The notes under the pieces: generated by a model
What the model was told of the DNA's origin: nothing
Databases searched by the model: none
The model's input: only the letters and a program-made list of their open reading frames with translations
Part shown: positions 11,301 to 21,150 of the stretch, in pieces
How positions within the stretch are numbered: the stretch's first letter is position 1
Layout: the number at the start of each line of letters is the position of its first letter
Assembly: GCA_009746045.1 (NCBI GenBank)
Contig: RPFO01000436.1
Span: 2,289,453 to 2,353,452, forward strand
Reading direction: 5' to 3'
Source of the DNA: Mesostigma viride
Lineage: Eukaryota; Streptophyta; Mesostigmatophyceae; Mesostigmatales; Mesostigmataceae
Length of the DNA: 64,000 nt
Program-made: the position numbers and the translations under genes

Positions 11301-13994
11301 GGTCCATGAACAGCTGCCAGGAGCCAGCCGCCAGGGGAAAGGGGGAGCGATGGTTGCAGCTGAATGATCGCAACAGGGATGACCAAAGCCGTGAGAAGGA
11401 AGATGAGTCGCCGCTAGGGAACGGCTAGCCCGGTGGCAGCCCATGGGCGATGCTGGTCCAGGATGACAGTCTATATGCACAGGATACAGCCCAGTGGCGG
11501 CCCTTACCCCATGGGCTATGCTGGTCCAGGATCCTGGTACCATGCACGTCATGGACCGACCCGTAGTCCAACCCGAGCGTGGGCATGCAGAGATGAGCCA
11601 GCGATGTGACGGGGGGAAGTATAGGCACAGTCTGTAGGCACAGTCCACATTCACACTCTAGCTCTTTGCAATGGGGGAGAGAGAAAAGGCGTGCCATGGG
11701 CGGGCGAGGGGTATCAAGGTTTCGTTCCATGTACGCGCGGCCATCACGTAGGCGCGGCCGATGCCCGCCAAAACCCGAATGGCCGATACACATAGGGTCA
11801 ACAATGCACATAGGTGCAACTAACGGTGACCACGGCCATCGTCATGTCCACGCCCATCGCGACAGCGATGATAACCACGACAACCACGATGAAGACACAT
11901 TGCCACACCACCACCACCATATAATACTGCCTTCTAACCGTTCTATACATAACATGTAGGTTTGAATATAACATGGGATGTTTACAAATGGACAGCAGGG
12001 AACTCCCCATTACCTGTCTTCTGCCCCTGCAGCACGTCCGCCTCAAACCACAGCCCGTTTTCCCGAAAGGTGATGCACCCATCCAGCGGCTTGCCCCAGA
12101 TGACGCGACCCACGTCACCGCCGTCCTCGTCCCCCTGCTGGCCGCCGCCACCTGCCTCCCCTGGCCCCTCCTCCTCCTCCTCCTCCTCCTCCCCCATGCC
12201 CATGCCCAGGCCTCTAAACACAGCCCCACCATCACTGGATTTCCATCCATCGCCTTCACCCACACCCCCGGCCTCAGCCACGTCCTCTCCAGAGGGCAAA
12301 GCCTCTTCCACAGGCAACCTCCACCCGTGCACCCGGCGGGCCCCATCTTGCGAGACACCTGGCAGCGTGGCCCCGCCACCCCCCCCTTGTAATGGGGCCA
12401 AGGCCCCCCCCTGCAGCCGGGCCTCCGCCTCCGCCAGCGAGGCACGCCCCGCTCGCGCCACGTGGCGGCTCTGTCGCAGCACGACCCGCTCGCACGCGTC
12501 CCTGGGCACGCCCTGGCGGAAAATGGGCAGCAGCGTGGGCAGGTGGGGGATCCAAGCGGCCGAGTAGATCTGGCGGCCGCCCCCATGCCCAAACACGCCG
12601 GCCCCAATTCCACAACCAAGGCACAGGCATGGCCACAGAAATGGCCACAGAAATGTGCTACAGTCATGCATGAGTGTACGGCCAAGACCAAGAGCAGCGG
12701 ATGCATAGACGCCCATACACACGTCCACAAACACATACACACGTACAGATGAGATGAGCACACAAACGCATACAAGCACGCATTGACACGGGTACAAGAG
12801 CAGCGGACACATCGACACGTTTCCAGGAGCTGTCAACTTGGTGCTCACAAATCCCCATGTCACCGAGATGGTATTCCACCTTGATACTTAAAGTAATAAC
12901 AAGGATCTGATACACCGCTTCGACAGGCCTGGGCGACGCCCATGGAAGGCAACAGAGTACCTTGAGTAGACCAGGTTGTGGGAATTGGGGGAAGATTGCA
13001 TGCTGCTGGCACACGACCTAAACTGCGGGAAAAAAAAGGAGCAGTCGGCGTACCGAGAGTGCACGCGGCAGACGCACGAATGCGTCCTCGTTGCTTGGCG
13101 TGAAAACGTTCATATGAAACCGTCATAGCTCACCTTGGCCACACCTTCGTCTTGCCGGAGCTTACCTCCACCACCAGCTACCCACACTCTAGTGTTAACA
13201 TACTTTCCATGGGGTAGCCGCATGCACCTTGACACCTTGACTACAAGCGGCTTGTCGCTGCTCACCTTGACCACCAGCGTCTTGTCGTACCGGTCTAGCA
13301 CCAGCCCCGGGAACCCGTCACTCTCGCCGTGGATGCAGCGGAACCCGTTGGTGACAGGCGCCGCGTCCCGGTCCGTGGACTCCATCAACGCCTTCCTGCG
13401 CGCCAGAGCTCGCGTGAACTTGGCGGCCCAGAACTGATCGTCGACAGGTGTCGGCGTCCCCGTGTGGAGGATCCGTACGGCGATCGGGGAGTTTGGATCA
13501 TACAATCCGACAGCCAGGAACCTCTTGCGCCGGTCAAAGATGACGGCTAATTGGCCCGCAACGCCGCCATCACCGGACTTGCCTCCCTTCACGGAGGTCA
13601 CGCTGGACGCGAACACCCAGGGATGGCCGGCGCGGACGTACTGCTCAGCGCGCGGCGCGACGCGCACCGCCAGCCGTCCCAACGCTGGTTCAGGCGATGC
13701 CGTGCCTCCTGCCTCGCGCACTTGGCGTTTGCTGTCGGGGACAGCTTCGGAATGCTGACTAGAAGAGGGGGACGACGCTGTGGCGGCAGTACGTAGCCGG
13801 TGGGAGGTTCTCAATGGAAGGTGGACCTCTCTCCGCACGCGACGTTGAAGCGCCTTTTGAGGACAGTAGCCTTTCGTTTGACCACTAAGCCATTCCTCGC
13901 GGGATAAACTCTGATTAACAGCAGCATCGTCCACAGGTAAGGTGCAGACAGGCAAATATGCCGGTAACCTCGACGTGGAGTAATGGAGGGTCAT
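2383..13994 (-). CDS. RlmI-type SAM-dependent rRNA (m5C) methyltransferase, 7 exons
   Basis: Seven exons give a 623-residue protein. Exons in transcript order: 13266-13994, 12014-12569, 11119-11204, 10496-10606, 5884-6009, 3639-3749, 2383-2535. All introns are GT-AG and the phases join exactly. Residues 1-100 are Ser/Arg-rich and could be an organelle transit peptide. A PUA domain follows (about 107-180, with HPWVFAS at 124), then the [14 protein letters not shown] segment (224-236), [16 protein letters not shown] (414-429), LDQREN (432-437), a SAM-binding loop [14 protein letters not shown] (about 455-468), the DPPAF motif (528-532) and SCS with a candidate catalytic Cys568. The C-terminus LKCIYLRL matches the family ending. 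Bacterial RlmI methylates 23S rRNA at C5 of a cytosine, so a role on plastid or mitochondrial rRNA is inferred. Oddities: a roughly 120-residue Gly/Glu-rich insertion (280-398) between conserved blocks, and very large repeat-filled introns. The start is the first Met of the open frame; an upstream exon cannot be excluded. Confidence 0.88.
3079..3575. repeat. 52-bp minisatellite in methyltransferase intron 6
   Basis: Nine tandem units of 52 bp, each containing CCAGCGCAGGC and GTATAGTGACCACAGTATCC, with few substitutions. The array ends in a longer stretch (3,550-3,600, GAGACAACCAGCGCAGG followed by GAAATCAGGAGAAT) that also occurs dispersed at 17,525-17,590, 21,728-21,800, 22,921-23,000 and 63,563-63,640. 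A related 52-55-bp array lies in intron 1 of the EamA gene. Confidence 0.9.
3750..5883. other. Methyltransferase intron 5
   Basis: Intron between the exon ending in the DPPAF motif and the exon starting [10 protein letters not shown]. Its unique part (about 3,750-5,450) shows no conserved coding sequence. Several frames are open only because the region is GC-rich. The part next to the 5' splice site is C-rich on the plus strand, so the pre-mRNA is G-rich there. Confidence 0.6.
5460..5745. repeat. 17-bp CTACCACCACCCACCCC array
   Basis: About 16-17 near-perfect copies of a 17-bp unit within methyltransferase intron 5. The first two copies have a GCA variant and one copy near 5,640 is shortened. 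Related but looser repeats (CCCCCTACCCCCTA with TGCCACC) continue to 5,880, right up to the exon 5 donor. Confidence 0.9.
6629..9894. repeat. 3.3-kb array of the 9-bp unit GGGATGGAT
   Basis: About 362 head-to-tail copies of GGGATGGAT fill most of methyltransferase intron 4. The array is essentially perfect: the only defect I see is one extra G near 9,152, which splits it into about 280 and 82 copies. The 9-bp period is divisible by three, so five very long but meaningless open frames cross it. The gene is transcribed from the minus strand, so the pre-mRNA carries the C-rich complement. Confidence 0.98.
10240..10495. repeat. Degenerate copies of the exon 4 donor edge
   Basis: The exon 4 end and 5' splice site (plus-strand CGCACCTTTTTGTTCAGCGC at 10,491) is echoed near 10,244, 10,283 and 10,408 by CGCACACACTTTTGCGAGC, CGCGCACTTTTGAGG and CGCACATTTTCACGCAGAG. 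Similarity is moderate, so this set is less secure than the others. Tandem CACC repeats lie directly beside the donor (10,476-10,492). Confidence 0.35.
10795..11000. repeat. Short direct repeats in methyltransferase intron 3
   Basis: Two adjacent copies of an ACGCACAATGCACC(A/C)TACAGTG unit at about 10,799-10,844, and two copies of GGTTGATACGGTTTACTGTA at 10,897 and 10,973. No splice-site content was recognised. Confidence 0.6.
11285..11545. repeat. Copies of the exon 3 acceptor edge (methyltransferase)
   Basis: The start of exon 3, on the plus strand CGCTGGTCCAGGAAGAAGC (11,186-11,204), reappears upstream in intron 2 as CGCTGGTCCATGAACAGCTG (about 11,297), ATGCTGGTCCAGGATGACAG (about 11,450) and ATGCTGGTCCAGGATCCTGG (about 11,518). 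On the minus strand these read LDQREN in the exon and MDQRG or LDQHS in the copies. The first copy keeps an AG acceptor dinucleotide in the matching place. Confidence 0.6.
13130..13260. repeat. Copies of the exon 1 donor edge (methyltransferase)
   Basis: The real exon 1 end, on the plus strand GCTCACCTTGACCACCAGCG then TCTTGTCGTACC (13,260-13,292), is repeated just inside intron 1 near 13,232-13,260 (CCTTGACTACAAGCGGCTTG) and near 13,126-13,165 (GCTCACCTTGGCCACACCTT then CGTCTTGCCGG). The farther copy preserves a full GTGAGC donor in the same place. In reading frame the junction region shows DKTLVVKVS then DKPLVVKVS, the hallmark of the duplication. Confidence 0.75.
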
Positions 13995-15097
13995 TTCTCT
14001 TGTAACTGCAACGAAATTAATTATTCAGAAAAGTCGCTAACCTAGCTGGTGACCCAGCAAGGAAGTCGATAGTGTGACTATTCACTATGCCCGTGTACAC
14101 CAGGTCGTAGACAAACACATGCGGTAGACAACCGCCATTGCAGGGCCATGTATGCAATCATATCACGACACTGCCGACCTGGAGCAGCCTTGTTTGTCAT
14201 AAAAAAAATTCTTGGCTTGTATAACATCATCTCCGAGCGCAAACCCATCACCACTTGCTGTTACCCTGAAATGAAAACATGACATATTAATGATGGCAGC
14301 GTTATAATGGCATTTCTTGGCAGCATGCAGGCTGCAGCGCCCAATTTACGGCAGTGTCAATCATTGTTGAATTGGGTGCAACGACTGCAATCGCCCACTT
14401 TTGGGCATCCCTGCCTTGGCCCTGCGGCCTGCTGAACTTTCAGCGCGGCGCTGCGGCAAAGGGGCGTTTACTGTAGTTAAGTCAATTTTCATCTTCCCGC
14501 GAGCTGGTTACCGATTTTTGCGCGGGAAGCAAGCCGGCTGTTGGTCCTTTTTTTTTCTTGCACCCCCAGGGCACCCCTGTTGCAAGTTGCAACCATGATT
14601 CCCATCGTCAATGCACTGTCATTGGCCATTAGTCCATACTCTGAGTCCTGTCGCCATCTGTCGCATTGCATGCAGTTGCTTCCCGCGCAAATCCGTGGGC
14701 TCTCTGGCGCGGCGCCAGCACCTTGGGGCGACAGCTCGCGCTGCGCCGGCACCATTGCTGGCACCGTGGCGACTTTCGCGATAATGATATTTGCCAAACG
14801 CGATGTTCAGCGAGGGGATTTCTGTTTTTTTCCAATTTGTACAACCCGTAGGCAGGGTTTCAAAAAGCATTCTCTAGCACGAGTGACGACGGTATACGTC
14901 ACGTCATATGCAACGCGCAGCATGCTGCAGAGGCGTTTCCTTTGATTTTGATACACAGACTGGTGCGACGTCTTGGATAATCGTCACTGCAGCATTGCGA
15001 GTTGTCCTTTCTATTATTAATAGACCATTAGGCTCTTAGCTTTTCTAGGCGATAATCGCAGTGAAATCCCGGCTTTAAGTTTTGGCTTTCGGCTTCG
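13995..15097. promoter_or_regulatory. Intergenic region between divergent methyltransferase and MYND genes
   Basis: The two genes start 1.1 kb apart and point away from each other, so this stretch should hold both promoters and 5' UTRs. No TATA box or other motif could be assigned with confidence, and no conserved coding sequence was recognised although several frames are open around 14,400-14,900. Confidence 0.4.
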
Positions 15098-16177
15098 ATG
15101 CTTGCAGCTTCTATCCTTTCAAGCCCCCAAGGCTTGGAAAAGGCATGCATTGGCACCGGAATTTTGACACTTCAGAATCGTCACCTGAAGAAATTATCAG
15201 AATGGAGAGCCGGGGTGTACACAGCCATCCTGGTCGTCGACGCAGATGGGCGACGAGATGACCCTCTCTTGTGGAATTGGAGGGAACTCTGTCTGCATTT
15301 CGTCAAATTGCCCTCGTATAGAAACTTCCTTCTCGTATATTCAAGCGATCGACAACGCGCATGGCTGATCAAGGAGGAGGAAATCGACCGGTTCCGAAAC
15401 GTTCCGCTTTCGGAAAACAATGCCATACAGCCTCTTCACCTCACCGCTCCATGCTTCAGCAAGAATAGGATTGAGACGGCAAACTGGGCAGAAAAGCTAT
15501 ACTGTATTACAAAACGCGACAAGAAGAAAGAAACCAATGCCATTCCTGCTAAGGAGGATCGTCCAGCAAAGGCACACAACCTTGCCTGCCACAAGGTAAA
15601 TTTTATTATCATGTTCATTTATCCGTGTAGATGCCTGCCTGTAAGCTCCCGCTCATTAGCACTTGTTCCCTCAGAAATTCTAAGCATACCTTTTGCTTGC
15701 TTCATGACAAGAAGCAATTTGAAGGTGCGGAGATGTACGAAAGGGTGCCTATTGCTGTATTTTAGACTTATCCAGCGTCTTAAACGTTTGCATGAAGATT
15801 TTTCCTGTGTTATTCTTGCAATGCAGTGTCGAAAGGAGTCAAAGGGTCCGCGCCAGGTCTGCAGCTTGTGCAAGGTCGCAGTTTACTGGTAAGCAAATAT
15901 GCAACCATGAAGAAGCTTCTTCTTGATTTCCATATCCTTCGGCTTCTCCCTTGGATTTTAATAAGGTCGTGAGCAGAAAGGAACTGTTTGGTCCATATAG
16001 AAGGGGTTTTATCATCATGCACAGAGATGGAACATCACGAGATCAAAAGCTCTGCATTGATTTTATTTTCTTGAACGGCATTATCTTCCTGCCTGCAGCT
16101 GCAAGCGACACCAGGAAAGCGACTGGAAACGCCACAAAGCCGTGTGCCCGTTCTTAAAAGCTGAGACGGAGGGGTGA
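15098..16177 (+). CDS. MYND-type zinc-finger protein, 3 exons
   Basis: Exons 15098-15595, 15827-15888 and 16099-16177 join in phase to a 212-residue protein. Residues 1-160 are not recognised. The C-terminal 40 residues form a MYND zinc finger assembled across both introns: CHKC (164-167), CSLC (178-181), YC (186-187), then DWKRHKAVC (195-203). MYND fingers usually bind proline-rich partner proteins, in transcription regulators, histone methyltransferases and adaptors; the partner here is unknown. One usual zinc ligand after YC (YC-x3-C) is His191 instead of Cys. The stop codon overlaps a perfect GTGAGT donor (16,174), so the gene may continue through another intron and the model may be incomplete at the 3' end. 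The start is the first Met in the open frame; an upstream exon is possible. Confidence 0.7.
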
Positions 16178-16509
16178 GTGTTCAATTAGTAAATCTTTGC
16201 TTTTTAAAGCTGAAGACTCGTTTCCTCGTCGCTCTCGTCTCACAGTCAATAATTCTGACTGTGGCACAGTTTTGTGTCTACTACTGGGTAGGCAATTACT
16301 TCCCAGTAGCTAGCCTTTTAAGCTTTTGGCTCCCAAATGAATACGCCTTACTACAGATGCAATTTTCTCAGTTGCTAAAGTTATTGGGGCTTTGAGCTGC
16401 TGCAGCTCTCAGTGGGGGGGCATGGCATGCGTAGGAGGGGCGCTTCTTCTGCTAAATGAGGAAGTGGATCATATACACACTAGTACACAGGTACCAGTGC
16501 ATCTCCCTA
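16178..16509. other. Downstream of MYND gene
   Basis: AT-rich sequence with no recognised gene or array. It is either the MYND 3' UTR or a further intron if the GTGAGT at 16,174 is used. Confidence 0.35.
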
Positions 16510-17195
16510 CAGTCATTACCGTGTTAAGTTGCGGTCTTAAAGGTTGCTTTACCGCGTTAAGTTGCGACGCCGAAGTTTGGGCATCGGTGACATCGCAACT
16601 TGACACGGTAATGACTCAATTTGTAGGTGTCGGGCCATTTTCGGCCGCGCAGGAGGCCACTTTAATTTTGCCAAGTCCGGACCCGCTATGTGGCTTTAGG
16701 CGGCAAAATACGCAAGCTCCACTGGCGCGCAGACGGACGTCCCCGCCTCCTCACTTCCTGGCAATTAGTGAAAAGCGCGAATGCAACCTCGCAATTCCAA
16801 ATAATTTGCAGCGCACGGACTGCGGTACATAGCATGCAGGGCGCACATGACAAGACATTTGTGGTATCAGTAAAACACGGACATGCAGGCACTCACGCAC
16901 TGTGTGGCTGCCTGGCTGCACCCGGCGGGCGGCGTGTATTGCGACAGCCCGCCTTTCTCACAAAATCATGAGAAGATACCTGGTATGGAAAAACAGGAAA
17001 ATGGACTTTAGGGCGGGTTTGATGCTGCTGCACCTGGATCGGGCTTGACGAGAGCTATCGAATGCCGTATAGAAGCCCGTGAGAAGAGGAGGCCGGGTGG
17101 GATGCTAGCCTAATTCTACCGTTAAGTTGCGTTACCGCGTTAAGTTGCGACGGCGAACTATAGGCGTCGATCGCAACTTAACGCGGTAATGACTG
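16510..17195. mobile_element. Tc1/mariner-like MITE, TA-flanked
   Basis: The ends are inverted repeats starting CAGTCATTACCGYGTTAAGT (24 bp with one mismatch, 16,510-16,533 against 17,172-17,195) and each is flanked by TA, as for Tc1/mariner targets. A second inverted copy of the end lies at about 16,593-16,616, and GCGTTAAGTTGCGAC repeats lie just inside both ends, giving a hairpin-rich structure. No transposase was recognised inside; frames open across 16,690-16,970 match nothing I know. It is a non-autonomous element. The superfamily is inferred from the TA and the CAGT start. Confidence 0.65.
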
Positions 17196-17524
17196 TATAA
17201 TGAATGATTCTGTATTCGCACACTAGGGATGCCTAGTGCAGTCGTTGCTGCAGTGTAGTATTCACTGCTGTGAAGTGGCGTCCCAAGTGCCCCCATGGTG
17301 AGATCTATTATTGAAGCCTTGGTGGGCCGAAAGGCAGCCGCTGTCCGCAATTACTGGCATCTATGGCTATCTCCTCCGATTACGTAACATCGGGGCTATT
17401 GTCTTATTTACATGAGTGTTGGTTTTGGGCATGCATGCAATTAATTAAGAAAGGAAACAGGGATGTAGCCAGCTTGCTTCATGCAACAGTCACACAACTA
17501 GCAATACCTGCAGATAACGGCAGG

Positions 17525-17590
17525 CTCGAGCTACCATGGTCCGGATTCTCCCGATTTCTGGCCTGCGCTGGTTGTCTCCTTGATACCTGC
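17525..17590 (-). repeat. Dispersed GAGACAACCAGCGCAGGC repeat
   Basis: On the minus strand this is the same block as at 21,728-21,800, 22,921-23,000 and 63,563-63,640: AAGGAGACAACCAGCGCAGG, then CAGAAATCGGGAGAATCCGG, then ACCATGGTAGCTCGAGCCTG. The first 18 bases are also the core of the minisatellites in methyltransferase intron 6 and EamA intron 1. Confidence 0.8.
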
Positions 17591-17887
17591 AAGTGCCGCC
17601 TGCATTAGCATGTAGACTGCGTCACGTGGGCCGGTACCAATAAAGGAAGCTTCCGATCCAACGAGGGCGGGCGCCCTTGACTAGCTTGCACCAGCTTCAC
17701 TCACTGCCTCGACTGGGCAGGCCACAGAGGACTCTCTGCATCATGATGCAGTCCCATCTGTGGGTGCAAATACAACAAGAGGTAGGCTGACACAAAAGAG
17801 CAGATGCTGTAGGCGAGGTGTGGTCAAGAAGTGCCGCCGTGATGAGGCTGTGTTAATTTTTATTGGTGGGTTCATATGCGTGCTTAA

Positions 17888-19816
17888 GGGGACTCGCACG
17901 TCCAAAAGCCTGAAAAACTGACTTTAATGAATATCATGCAGTTCCAATGCACTTGGGAACCATCTAGTGATGATTGAGTACCATAAATATGATGTTTGGA
18001 CATTCATGCCACCACTTGTTGGGGGTACTACCCCCAACCACGCACCGGTGGCGAGCTAAAAATAGAAAAAGATGCTATCTATGAGATATTTTGCCCAAGA
18101 CAAACCACTTATCCAAATGACCTGCCCATACATTCCTGCAAAGTTCCCCCACTTCTAAAAAATCTGGGCTATTCACATGGTCAAAATAATCACATTTGTT
18201 TGAGTTATTAATTTCCCCGCATAGTGGGTACTTTTTTGAGCCAAAAAAAATAAATCAAATCATCAACACATCGAATGGGGTCATCCATACATTCGAAATT
18301 CCACTGAGTGGGGGGAAACACAACCCCAAAGTTTGAGCTCATTCTGACAAGCGTAGCTCAAGTTATTGATTTTCCTGTGAATCACGGTGGCATCATCAGT
18401 GCCACCTGGGTAGACGCTAAAAGAGAATTGAGCTAGTGCTGAGCCCAAATGACATCTGTTTTGCTACCCTAGACACAAAAAAACATGCCCAATTTGATCA
18501 CGGAGTGTGAGGAGGATGTCCAGAGCGTCATACGCCCCATCCCTCCATCGGCACAGCCAGCCTTGTGAGTCTACCCTTAACAACAAGGCTGGTAGGACGA
18601 CACGCCTGAGCAGCATATGTCATGCCTATCTCAGGCTAATAATGTGTGATTTTGTGCCAACAACCAAGCTGTTCCACCCAACAACACATTAAAAACCATC
18701 TTCCGCAATGCCCAACAACCCGGAGGAACACACACGCAGTATATAAAGAGAAAATAAGCTGAATTTTTATCCAGCCAACCTGTGGCTAGCTGCTCTGGTT
18801 AGCATGACAAAGGCTATCATTTAATCAGTGGGAAAGGTGAAGAGACCATTGGAACAACCTACCTGACGCATGTGCCACCAAAGCATTGCATGTGTCCCGC
18901 AAAATGCACACTGCCTCCTTTCTAACAAGCACGAGCCACTTTCTTTAGGAGACAGGTGCCAGCTCGGCAGTGTCTGGGGAAAATGATGCCGCTGCTTAGG
19001 AAGACCGCGTGAATTTCCTCGAACACAACTGTCTATAAAGCAAAAGAAATTTCAGAGAAGCATGGCAATAAAAGCATTACACCTTCCCGACAGGTTGTGG
19101 GCCACGTGCTGCAGCAAGCCAGCCACGTCACAGATGAACTTGCTAAAAAACATCCAGGAATCTAGCGATGCAGCGCGAGGACCCGCAACTTCATGGCTGC
19201 ATCTGGCCGGAAAGAAGGCAAAAAGCTTACGCTCAACGAGCTAAGAAAGCAGGAAAACGCTAGCTTAAGACGTTTAATACAAGAACGTACCATAACGGGC
19301 ATTTATTCGTGCCCAGGCGCACAAGAAAGGCCAGCCTTTCATGGAGAGGTCGGGCGCGCATCGCGCAGGCCTCATGTATCTTACCGCAAAATGACGGGAA
19401 AGGTAAAGATAGCAGCGGGAATTTTTACGGCTTTAGAAACATCATTAAACTAGCTTCCCTTACGACCATCAAAACTGGCAACAATCGACAATCACACGGG
19501 CAGGCATTCATTATTCTTTATTCATCCCGACCAAAATTCAGGCCGGACCCCCCCTGCCGATGGTAAAGAAAGAAAGCCCGCGACATTATAGATCGCAACC
19601 ATCCCAGCATAAAGTAGAATCAGTAACTAATTTTCTCCAAAAATCGAGCATTTTTTCTGCTTTCCGCGAGCCAGATTTGTCACGTTTCGTCTAAAAGCAG
19701 TCGCCATGGCCACTTCCGCAAGGGGTGCGCGCACCGTGCACCCACTTTTCACGGTACGGAGCTAGGGTACCGCGGAATTTTTTTGGCGCGGAAAATATTC
19801 GCCGCGCCGAGTCCCC
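17888..19816. mobile_element. TTAA-flanked non-autonomous DNA transposon (piggyBac-like)
   Basis: Left end TTAA then GGGGACTCGCACG (17,884 on), right end GCGCCGAGTCCCC then TTAA (19,804-19,820). The terminal inverted repeat is short (9 perfect bases) but sits exactly at duplicated TTAA sites, the piggyBac target. The 1.93-kb interior is AT-rich compared with the surroundings and has no recognisable transposase, so it is a deletion derivative or MITE. Its ends differ from the larger element at 56,281-59,210, so the two belong to different families. Confidence 0.55.
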
Positions 19817-19820
19817 TTAA

Positions 19821-20476
19821 TTTAAACCCATCATAATCCTGCATGGTATTGCACTTGTACTTGCATGTGTGTGATCTCACATATCACAGCGGGCTGGCGC
19901 TGCAGATCGGCACGTTCGACACCCAGCAGGGAACGGGTCATGGCCTGCTCCAGCGGCACTCGCGCGTGACCTGGAAGACATACGCCATCAGCCAGGCGTC
20001 GCATGCTGACCAGTTCTCTGCACACCTGGCCGCGGCAAGCGGCACCCCCGCTCCGACCCCTGTGAGGAACCCCTCCTCGGTCCTGCAGCTCTTGCACGAG
20101 CTATGATGGCCTAGCATGCATGCGCGAAGACATTAATCAACTATGCACGGAGACATGCCGATAAGAGACATAACTGAGCTACATATCGATATTCGCGAGG
20201 GGGGTTAGAACCGGTCTAGCACGCTCAGAAGGCTCCATCTGGTGCAGCACATGGATCGGATGTTGCATCTTTGCAGGCATGCATGCGCACTGCTAGCTGC
20301 ATGCCTGCATGCCTGCATGACCCGATGCATGAAGAGTGCGTGCAGGTTTTAGAAATTTAATACCCGTACTTGAACTATATTTTGTGATGCTAGGCTTCCG
20401 GGCCATGGGATCAAAGTCAGCCGGGGGAGAATTACCCAGACTCTCTTCTCGAGACGTACGGCCTTGAACGACTAGA
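19821..20476. other. Intergenic, no recognised gene
   Basis: An open frame at 19,843-20,106 does not match anything I recognise and has no supporting splice structure. The stretch 20,275-20,320 is rich in GCATGC palindromes. Nothing else is supported. Confidence 0.35.
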
Positions 20477-20785
20477 ATGACCCTAGCTGCGCTGGGTGCC
20501 CACCGTTCCCCCAAGTCACGGGACAAGGCTGGCCGCCCCCCCACAAACTTTACTCCTCACTTTCAGCGGCATCGCCGCCAGAGCCAGGTTCCACTTTCGA
20601 CCAAAACGCTGGAGAACTCCCCTTGGTCGCTTGATGATGACCTGACGTCTGAGCACTCAGCTGCAGCAACGCCGGGACCATTGCATGGCCTGATCGACTA
20701 CATCCATCACAAGACACTCCCCGAGAAGCCAACGGTTGCCTGGCGGGGCGGAGACCTTTATGCATGTCAACAATTAACAAACTAG
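20477..20785 (+). pseudogene. Diverged ORF1-type retroelement C-terminus
   Basis: The frame contains SLDDDLTSEHSAAATPG and ends VAWRGGDLYACQQLTN, matching in order the TLDDDLTPAQQQ and VYWRGGDL blocks of the better copy at 61,400-61,695. The start contains a diverged SRDKAG stretch matching the SRDKAAPP block. It is a decayed copy. Confidence 0.55.
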
Positions 20786-20854
20786 CTGTGGAAGCCCCCC
20801 CAGGCTCGAGGAAGCCAGCGCTGTTTAGAAGGGGATTGGGATCGCGTGCACTAA

Positions 20855-21150
20855 TTAAATAATTAACTAATTATTAATAATTAATTAATTGATTAATTAA
20901 TTAACTAATTATCAAGGATCGAGACAACCAGCTTTATACTCGTGCTCCCGTTGGGGAGCCACGGAGCACCGGAGTGCTCTCATGTATGTGCACAACAGGA
21001 AGAAAGGGCAAAGACCCCCTTTCTCCTTCATTAATTAATTAATTAAACTCGTGCTTCCGTTGGGGAGTCACGGAGCGCCGAAGGGCTTTTAATCCCTGTG
21101 TGTGCACAACAGGAGAAAGGGCATGCAGTCGAGACCCCCAGTCTCCTTCA
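20855..21150 (-). repeat. Retroelement 3' tails with AATT repeats
   Basis: AATTA-rich DNA (20,855-20,915) is followed by two copies, in minus orientation, of the tail block CTCGTGCTCCCGTTGGGGAG then CACGGAGC..., then GTGCACAACAGGA. The second begins after a fresh (TTAA)n run near 21,030-21,045. The same block in plus orientation ends the copies at 62,010-62,130 and 63,300-63,435. Confidence 0.7.

Noticed and set aside
14401-14945. Open frames on both strands between the methyltransferase and MYND genes
   Set aside because: No recognised domain; more likely promoter or 5' UTR DNA.
16690-16971. 93-codon frame inside the TA-flanked element
   Set aside because: No similarity to a transposase or other family recognised; length is not unusual for chance in this composition.
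19843-20106. Open frame LALQIGTFDTQQGTGHGLLQ
   Set aside because: No recognised domain, no splice context, and it lies in a transposon-rich stretch. It may be a repeat fragment, so it is mentioned only as unassigned.
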